Notes under the pieces: model-generated
Told to the model about the DNA's origin: nothing
Databases searched by the model: none
The model's input: the letters and a program-made list of their open reading frames with translations, nothing else
Origin: Planctomycetota bacterium
GTDB lineage: Bacteria > Planctomycetota > Brocadiia > JAJRTI01
NCBI GenBank assembly: GCA_024278415.1
Contig: JAJRTI010000863.1
Coordinates: forward strand, 1-5,340
Reading direction: 5' to 3'
DNA: 5,340 bases
Made by a program: the position numbers and the translations under genes
In this document: positions 1 to 3,681 of the stretch, piece after piece
Position numbering within the stretch: the stretch's first letter is position 1
How the letters are laid out: the number at the start of each line of letters is the position of its first letter

Positions 1-18
1 ATACGGAATACGCCGTAT
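1..18 (-). terminator. Hairpin just past the nuclease-like gene, possible terminator
   Basis: ATACGG (1-6) and CCGTAT (13-18) form a perfect 6-bp inverted repeat with a 6-nt loop, about 10 bases beyond the stop of the minus-strand gene. This is the usual place for a terminator. Whether a U-tract follows on the minus strand cannot be seen because the window ends. The stem is short and only moderately GC-rich, so this is a weak call. Confidence 0.3.
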
Positions 19-27
19 CCCCAACGC

Positions 28-768
28 CTACCGCCCCGCACCCACCACCTTCGCCTTGCCGTAGAGGTCGCGATTGCTCGCGTTGAACTCGAACTTCAGC
101 TTCACGCGCAGCGTGGACAGGTCCACGAGTTTCCATGCCGTCGGCCGGAAGACCTGGCCGCTCTCGTCGCGCGTCCGTTCCATCTCGAAGCCTACGAGCA
201 GATGATTGGCGTCGGCGAGCACCTTCATGTGCGCGGTGGGCGAGAAGTAGAACGAGCGTTGCGTCGTGTTGGCGGTGCGATGGCTGTAGATCTTGACTTC
301 GAGGTACGTGACGCGGCCGTCCGCGTCTCGCACCTCCACGTCCGGGTAGCCCGCGGCTTGATGCTTGCCCTCGGCCGTCTTGGGCACGCCGGCCGCGAAG
401 CCTTCTTGCCTGAGCGCGTCCTTGACGAAGCTCTCCATCGCGTTGCCAGCCTCGTTGGGGCGCCGTGCGCGGATGCCTTTGTCGTGTGCGGCCTTGACGG
501 CCGCGGCCATGGCCCGGCCCAGGCGCGCCAGCCGGTCCGCGTCCGCCTGCGCGTCGAGGGGAATGATCCGGTGGCCCGTGCAGGCGAGCACGACGTCGCC
601 GAACGGCACGTCCCTGATCCGTTGCGCCGCGAGCTTCCGCAACGCGGCGAGATCCGCCTTGCCAAGGCCTTTGGCCGCCTGGCCGGCAGGCGCGGGCCAC
701 ACGGCCGGCCCCGACAACAGGGCGATGACACAGAACTCTAGCCACACGGCGAACGGCCGCGTTCTCAT
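28..768 (-). CDS. Exported PD-(D/E)XK nuclease-like protein
   Basis: The product is 246 aa. Seen in the sequence: residues 1-31 look like a Sec signal peptide, with a basic start (MRTR), a hydrophobic core (FCVIALLSG) and small residues before GQA at 29-31. The mature part has an alpha helix with E112 (AMESFVKDAL), then P142-D143, a short hairpin, and E157-V-K159 (YLEVKIY). That is the PD...ExK layout of restriction-endonuclease-like nucleases. Q170 and R171 follow on the next predicted strand. The C-terminus (KFEFNASNRDLYG) is not a motif I can name. In this superfamily D, E and K coordinate Mg2+ and cleave nucleic acid; activity here is inferred. The ATG at 768 was chosen because AGAGG lies 6 nt upstream of it and because it opens the signal peptide. 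Upstream in-frame starts as far as 1017 would cross the divergent promoter region. It is divergent from another exported protein. An export signal on this fold is unusual, since most family members are cytoplasmic. It could instead be a non-catalytic relative. Confidence 0.8.
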   Translation of the reverse strand: MRTRPFAVWLEFCVIALLSGPAVWPAPAGQAAKGLGKADLAALRKLAAQRIRDVPFGDVVLACTGHRIIPLDAQADADRLARLGRAMAAAVKAAHDKGIRARRPNEAGNAMESFVKDALRQEGFAAGVPKTAEGKHQAAGYPDVEVRDADGRVTYLEVKIYSHRTANTTQRSFYFSPTAHMKVLADANHLLVGFEMERTRDESGQVFRPTAWKLVDLSTLRVKLKFEFNASNRDLYGKAKVVGAGR

Positions 769-804
769 GGCGCACCTCTGGGTTTGGACTATGGGCATAC
801 GCAC

Positions 805-810
805 AGTATA
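805..810 (-). promoter_or_regulatory. Possible -10 box for the nuclease-like gene
   Basis: On the minus strand this reads TATACT, five of six matches to TATAAT. It would start transcription about 30 nt before the ATG at 768. No good -35 hexamer lies 16-18 bp upstream; the best is GTGCTA. Support is therefore weak. Confidence 0.3.
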
Positions 811-817
811 CCCAACC

Positions 818-846
818 TTGACCCCTGTAGCACGATGCGCGATAGT
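818..846 (+). promoter_or_regulatory. Candidate sigma70-type promoter for the peptidase gene
   Basis: TTGACC (818-823) and GATAGT (841-846) are separated by exactly 17 bp, with 5/6 and 4/6 matches to the consensus. Initiation would fall near 853. This gives a leader of roughly 155 nt that would contain the two GTAG hairpins. The -10 box overlaps the right arm of the 9-bp inverted repeat, which would suit repression. Confidence 0.4.
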
Positions 847-875
847 CCAAGCTCGCGCAAGGGACCGCGCACCGC

Positions 876-951
876 GTAGCCGAAGCCGCCAGGCTTCGGG
901 CGGACTGGGGAGAGGCGCGCAGATCGCCCGCATTCTGGCGAATGCGGCTAC
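876..951. repeat. REP/BIME-like pair of convergent GTAG hairpins
   Basis: The left unit is GTAG (876-879), stem CCGAAGCC (880-887), loop GCCA, stem GGCTTCGG (892-899). The right unit, read on the minus strand, is GTAG (951-948), stem CCGCATTC, loop GCCA, stem GAATGCGG, covering 928-951. Both stems are perfect 8-bp pairs. Both units share the GTAG foot and the GCCA loop although their stem sequences differ. A 28-bp spacer separates them. A conserved GTAG or GGAG foot followed by a palindrome is the signature of REP elements mobilised by REP-associated tyrosine transposases. Two inverted copies form a BIME. No transposase is in the window. Neither hairpin has a T-tract, which argues against plain terminators. 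Confidence 0.7.
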
Positions 952-1009
952 CGCTGCCCGTCGCGTTAGGCGTGGCCGTCCAGCGCGAGTGGTGAATGGA
1001 ACAACGCAC

Positions 1010-2257
1010 GTGCTCAAGACGATCCGGATCTCCTGCGCCGCGGCCCTCGTGGCTGTGCTTGGCAGCGCTTACTCCGCGCCGGCGTTCAAGGGCAAGACCT
1101 ACTCCAGACGCACCCGGCATTACGACGTCTCCTCGGATATCGGCCAGGACGCGGCCGACGACGTGGCGCTGCACATGGAGGCGATCTTCGCCCACTACTC
1201 CAAGTGCTTCGCGTCCTTCAAGACCGCGATCGGCGACCGCTACCACGTGCGCGTGTACGCGGACCGCGAGAGCTACATCGAGGACGTGGGCGAGGCGTAC
1301 AAGAACTCCGGCGGCGTGTTCTCGCCGCGGCAGCGCCTCGTGGCCACGTTCAAGGGCAAGGGCTCGTGGGAGCGGCTCTACCAGGTGCTCTACCACGAGG
1401 GCTTCCACCAGTTCTTCGCCAACTGCATCGAAGGCGGCCCGCCCTGGATCAACGAAGGCCTGGCCACCCTGTTCCAAGGCGCGGTGTGGAACGGCAAGAC
1501 TTTCGAGGTCGGGGACGTGTCGCCTCGCCAGATCGCGCTCCTCAAGCGCAGCTTCGAGAGCGGCAACTACCTTAGGCTCCGAGACCTGGTGACCCTGGAC
1601 CACCAGACGTGGCTGGGCAACATGGGAGCAGAGAGCGGCGATCCAGCGAAGTACCAATACACGTATGCCTGGTCGTTCGTGCACTACCTCGCGTACGGCC
1701 GGCGCGGCAAGAATCGCAAGTACCTCAACAAGTACCTCCTCCAACTCAAGGCCGGCCAAAACTACGACGACGCGTTCGTGTCCACGTTTGGCGCGGACGT
1801 GGAGGGGATCGAGGCGAAGTGGATCCGATACGTTATAGGCCTGAAGCCATCGCCGCGGGAGGTGTGCCGCGGCAATCTGCGCGCACTCGCGCGGCTCATC
1901 ATGCAGAACCAAGAGGCGTTCAGAAGGAAGCGGCCCGATCTCAAAGAACTCTACGAGATTGTGAAGGCCAAGAAATGGACCGGCTGGCGCGTGCCGCGTT
2001 ACGGCCGCGACCCGGTGACCGCGCACGACGCGGGCGCCGCGCTCGCGTGGTTCCGCTGCCCGTCGAGCCGCTCGCGCACGAAGAAGGTGACGTACAAGCT
2101 CGTCCAGCCAAAGGGCAAAGCCGTGCTGCCCGACATCGTGTGCACGCTGCACAGGGGTATCGAGCAACGGCTCACGTTCGACGTGGCCGGCGGCAAGATC
2201 CAGCCGCGGGTGTGGCGGGAGATCAAGTCCAAGCGCAGGAGGAGGAAACGGAGATAG
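1010..2257 (+). CDS. Exported zinc metallopeptidase, DUF1570-like (gluzincin)
   Basis: The product is 415 aa from a GTG start. Residues 1-23 are a clear Sec signal peptide (LKTIRISC, then the core AAALVAVLGSAYSA). The catalytic core is H129-E130-G131-F132-H133, followed by PPWINEGLA with E149 as the third zinc ligand. This is the HExxH...E plan of gluzincins and most resembles the DUF1570 peptidase MA-type proteins common in planctomycetes. Before it, residues around 30-125 match the usual preceding region of such proteins (RHYDVSSDIG, then RYHVRVYADRESY). The part after about residue 280 is not recognised, and the protein ends in a very basic tail (KSKRRRRKRR). A substrate cannot be assigned; it probably acts outside the cytoplasm on proteins or peptides. 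Start choice: 1010 opens the signal peptide, with a weak TGGA 9 nt upstream; GTG 989 or 992 are alternatives. The frame is open back to 365, but that extension is antisense to the divergent gene and is not credible. Confidence 0.85.
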   Translation: MLKTIRISCAAALVAVLGSAYSAPAFKGKTYSRRTRHYDVSSDIGQDAADDVALHMEAIFAHYSKCFASFKTAIGDRYHVRVYADRESYIEDVGEAYKNSGGVFSPRQRLVATFKGKGSWERLYQVLYHEGFHQFFANCIEGGPPWINEGLATLFQGAVWNGKTFEVGDVSPRQIALLKRSFESGNYLRLRDLVTLDHQTWLGNMGAESGDPAKYQYTYAWSFVHYLAYGRRGKNRKYLNKYLLQLKAGQNYDDAFVSTFGADVEGIEAKWIRYVIGLKPSPREVCRGNLRALARLIMQNQEAFRRKRPDLKELYEIVKAKKWTGWRVPRYGRDPVTAHDAGAALAWFRCPSSRSRTKKVTYKLVQPKGKAVLPDIVCTLHRGIEQRLTFDVAGGKIQPRVWREIKSKRRRRKRR

Positions 2258-2262
2258 CCGCT

Positions 2263-2331
2263 ATGCGCGCACGCCTTGTCGTGATCATTTTCTGCCTCCA
2301 AGCGGCGTCGGCCAGACCGCGCCGCCGTTGA
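2263..2331 (+). pseudogene. 22-codon ORF resembling an isolated signal peptide
   Basis: The ORF begins 5 nt after the peptidase stop, with GGAG 9 nt before its ATG. Its peptide has a basic start (MRAR), a hydrophobic core (LVVIIFCLQ) and an AASA cleavage-like site, then RPRRR and a stop. That is a complete signal peptide with no mature protein behind it. It may be the stump of a decayed exported-protein gene that once followed the peptidase, a genuine tiny secreted peptide, or chance. No continuation in another frame is evident in the following 190 bases. Confidence 0.3.
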
Positions 2332-2521
2332 CAGCGCGCTTCGGGGCATTCGGGCAGGGGAGATGCGCGGCCCGCCTCACGCTGCGTGAAGTGAACTGGC
2401 GCCGGTGGCGGCGGCCGATTTGCTTGTGCTGAGCCTATTCGCGACCATGTTCTCCTTGGCGTGCCGGTCCGTCTGAAAGAGCCGGACCTCATCCGTGTCC
2501 CGTAGATATCCGGAGGGTATC
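2332..2521. other. Intergenic region upstream of the CooT-like gene
   Basis: No convincing gene is seen here. It contains a palindrome, TCACGC-T-GCGTGA (2377-2389), a possible operator. No convincing -35/-10 pair with normal spacing was found, so the promoter of the CooT-like gene is unassigned. A GC hairpin lies just before it, GCGGCG (2302-2307) against CGCCGC (2320-2325). It has no T-tract and is at best a weak terminator for the peptidase gene. Confidence 0.4.
2377..2389. promoter_or_regulatory. 13-bp palindrome, possible operator
   Basis: TCACGC and GCGTGA form perfect 6-bp arms around a central T, 133 bp before the CooT-like start. The arms are too close for a stable RNA hairpin, which fits a binding site for a dimeric protein better than a terminator. 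No named motif is matched. Confidence 0.25.
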
Positions 2522-2938
2522 ATGTGTCAACTGAATGCCTACGCAGTGAAAGAGGACCAGCGGGAGTTGATCCTCGAAGCGGTCACCCGTGTTGAAGTGG
2601 ATGAACATCGGGTGCACCTGCGCGACCTTTTCGGCGAGCGCAAGACGTTCGCCGGCCGGATCAAGCTCCTTGATGGCAACGCTCTCTTCCTGGAGCCCGC
2701 GCACGAGCACCATGAGCACGTGGCGACCGACGACGCACAGAAGCTGGCGGTTCTCCTCGACCACTGGATCGAGCACAATGTCTCGCACAACGAAGACCTC
2801 GATCGCTGGGCGCAGAAGGCCGCGGCTCTCGGCAAGCCGGCCGTGCGCGACGAGATCGCAAACGCCATGGCCAAGATCGAGGAGGCGAACGAGCATCTGC
2901 GCCGGGCGCGGGAGGGGCTGTGCGCGGAATCGCTGTGA
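2522..2938 (+). CDS. CooT-family nickel-binding protein with C-terminal helical His domain
   Basis: The product is 138 aa. Residues 1-59 match the CooT family: MC at the start, then beta-rich segments ending in LRDLFGERKTFAGRIKLLDG and NALFLEP. In characterised CooT a dimer binds one Ni(II) through Cys2, and the protein is linked to nickel delivery to carbon monoxide dehydrogenase. Here C2 is present. A histidine-rich linker follows (HEHHEH, 61-66). Then comes a roughly 65-aa helical domain with H81-W-I-E-H85-N and H89, ending in a long charged helix with ANEHLRRA. I recall this HWIEHN pattern as a separate domain of unknown function (possibly DUF8180). The ATG at 2522 is fixed by GGAGG 5 nt upstream (2512-2516) and by the need for Cys at position 2. 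A GTG at 2495 would bury that Cys. Likely role: cytoplasmic Ni or related metal storage or transfer. No CO dehydrogenase gene is in view, so the client is unknown. Confidence 0.85.
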   Translation: MCQLNAYAVKEDQRELILEAVTRVEVDEHRVHLRDLFGERKTFAGRIKLLDGNALFLEPAHEHHEHVATDDAQKLAVLLDHWIEHNVSHNEDLDRWAQKAAALGKPAVRDEIANAMAKIEEANEHLRRAREGLCAESL

Positions 2939-2995
2939 CAAGCGGCAAACTCCCGGCGCATCACTGGGATCAACTGCGGCGGCGCGCTTCTATGG

Positions 2996-3010
2996 GCGAG
3001 AACATCTCGC
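2996..3010. repeat. Small inverted repeat after the CooT-like gene
   Basis: GCGAGA (2996-3001) and TCTCGC (3005-3010) pair perfectly around ACA. It sits 58 bp after the CooT-like stop and has no T-tract. It may contribute to a structured 3' end of that transcript, but this is weak. Confidence 0.25.
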
Positions 3011-3034
3011 ACCCCAGCAGGGGCCGCTCTCATG

Positions 3035-3072
3035 CCGCCGCAGGCCGAAGGGGGGTGTTCGGCCTGGAGCGG
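3035..3072 (+). terminator. Strong hairpin with G-rich loop between CooT-like gene and padR-type gene
   Basis: CAGGCCGAA (3041-3049) pairs perfectly with TTCGGCCTG (3058-3066), a 9-bp stem. A further 4 bp (CCGC 3035-3038 with GCGG 3069-3072) stack beyond a 2x2 internal loop. The loop is GGGGGGTG. It lies downstream of the CooT-like gene and upstream of the next promoter, so a factor-independent-like or Rho-blocking transcript end is the simplest reading. The absence of a U-tract means it is not a classical intrinsic terminator. Confidence 0.4.
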
Positions 3073-3118
3073 GGGCAAGGATCGCTGTAGGGCTACGGGA
3101 AGGGCGGCCCGGAAGCCG

Positions 3119-3148
3119 TTGACAGGCACGTCCGAAGAGAAGTAGAAT
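3119..3148 (+). promoter_or_regulatory. Strong sigma70-type promoter of the PadR-MIP-GTPase operon
   Basis: TTGACA (3119-3124) is a perfect -35 box and TAGAAT (3143-3148) a 5/6 match -10 box, with an 18-bp spacer. Transcription should begin near 3155, about 38 nt before the regulator's preferred ATG. It is the best promoter in the window and marks the start of a transcription unit separate from the CooT-like gene. Confidence 0.7.
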
Positions 3149-3153
3149 GTGCG

Positions 3154-3181
3154 ACTCAGCTAGATGAGCAACTCAGGTAGA
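3154..3181 (+). promoter_or_regulatory. Direct repeat over the start site and RBS of the PadR gene
   Basis: ACTCAGCTAGA (3154-3164) and ACTCAGGTAGA (3171-3181) match at 10 of 11 positions with a 17-bp period. The first copy covers the predicted transcription start and the second touches the Shine-Dalgarno sequence. PadR-type proteins commonly repress their own promoters, so this is a candidate autoregulatory site. PadR operators are usually inverted rather than direct repeats, which lowers confidence. Confidence 0.4.
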
Positions 3182-3193
3182 GGAGTATGGCAC

Positions 3194-3583
3194 ATGACTG
3201 ATCTCGACGAGTGTCCGTGCAGCGGGACGACCCTTTCGAAGCTGATTCAGCCGGCGATCCTGAGTGTCCTCGCCGAGGGCATCACCCACGGGTACCAGAT
3301 CGCGGAGCGCTTTTCGGCGATGCCCATGTTCGGGGGGCGAGCGCCCGACGCGTCAGGCATCTACCGTTTCCTGAAGTCCATGGAAGACAAGGGGCTGGTC
3401 GCTTCTTCTTGGGATCTCTCGGAGCGGGGCCCGGCCAGGCGCCAGTACGAGCTTACCGAGGCCGGCCTGGAGTGCCTGGGCCGTTGGGTCGAGACGCTGG
3501 AAGCGCACCGGGAGCGAATCGGCATGTTGCTCAAGATGACTCGGAAGGCGCACGCCAGGAGGAGCAAACATGGAGCGGCGTGA
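3194..3583 (+). CDS. PadR-family transcriptional regulator with N-terminal CPC motif
   Basis: The product is 129 aa. It is a short PadR winged-helix protein: a first helix (LIQPAILSVLAEG, 17-29), the T31-H-G-Y34 signature, a recognition helix (GIYRFLKSMEDKGLV, 55-69), and a wing with RRQYELTEAG (82-91). A single C-terminal dimerisation helix follows (about 95-120). PadR proteins are cytoplasmic DNA-binding dimers, often repressors released by a ligand. The N-terminus carries C7-P-C9-S-G just before the first helix, and C94 adds another thiol, so metal or redox sensing is possible but not shown. The ATG at 3194 has AGAGGAG 8 nt upstream. An in-frame ATG at 3164 has no ribosome binding site and would lie only about 9 nt from the predicted transcript start. 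It heads the likely operon with the 25-codon ORF and the MIP-GTPase frame and probably controls them and itself. Confidence 0.85.
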   Translation: MTDLDECPCSGTTLSKLIQPAILSVLAEGITHGYQIAERFSAMPMFGGRAPDASGIYRFLKSMEDKGLVASSWDLSERGPARRQYELTEAGLECLGRWVETLEAHRERIGMLLKMTRKAHARRSKHGAA

Positions 3584-3647
3584 TGCCATGGAGAACCCCC
3601 TGGACACCGGCGCGCGGCTCGTGGCGGCGATGCTGGCCGAAGCCTAG
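3570..3647 (+). CDS. 25-aa small ORF overlapping the PadR gene end
   Basis: The ATG at 3570 follows AGGAGGAG (3557-3564) with a 5-nt gap, the strongest Shine-Dalgarno sequence in the window. It overlaps the last 14 bases of the regulator gene in another frame, so translational coupling is likely. The peptide begins MERRDAMENP, contains a mostly helical stretch (ARLVAAMLAEA) and stops at TAG 3645-3647. It has no membrane segment and no family I recognise. It might be a real microprotein, perhaps a partner of the regulator, or the remnant of a longer gene truncated by an early stop. An in-frame ATG at 3588 is possible but has no comparable RBS. Confidence 0.45.
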   Translation: MERRDAMENPLDTGARLVAAMLAEA

Positions 3648-3681
3648 GAATCCGCACACGAGAGGCCCTCAGGAGAGAGCG

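Larger units (their letters stand above)
784..850. promoter_or_regulatory. 9-bp inverted repeat flanking the divergent promoter region
   Basis: TTGGACTAT (784-792) is repeated in inverted form as ATAGTCCAA (842-850), a perfect 9-bp match with 49 bp between the arms. A second, imperfect hairpin lies inside it: GGGCATAC (793-800) against GTATACCC (806-813), 7 of 8 pairs. The outer arms flank the candidate start signals of both divergent genes, so a shared operator is possible. No known regulator motif is recognised. Confidence 0.3.

Noticed and set aside
202..741. Plus-strand 179-codon frame
   Set aside because: Shadow of the minus-strand nuclease-like gene; no recognisable domain.
876..951. 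Intrinsic terminators or a CRISPR-like repeat
   Set aside because: There are only two hairpins, inverted relative to each other with different stems and no T-tracts. A REP/BIME layout explains them better.
365..1009. Upstream extension of the peptidase frame
   Set aside because: It is antisense to the nuclease-like gene, crosses the REP-like pair, and would place the signal peptide in the middle of the protein.
2489..2941. 150-codon minus-strand frame opposite the CooT-like gene
   Set aside because: The sense strand has an RBS, the Cys2 and CooT family features; the antisense product has none.
2939..3193. Possible cobalamin riboswitch before the PadR gene
   Set aside because: CACTGGGA and other short pieces look suggestive, but the order of conserved B12-box elements is missing, and the strong promoter at 3119-3148 lies downstream of them.
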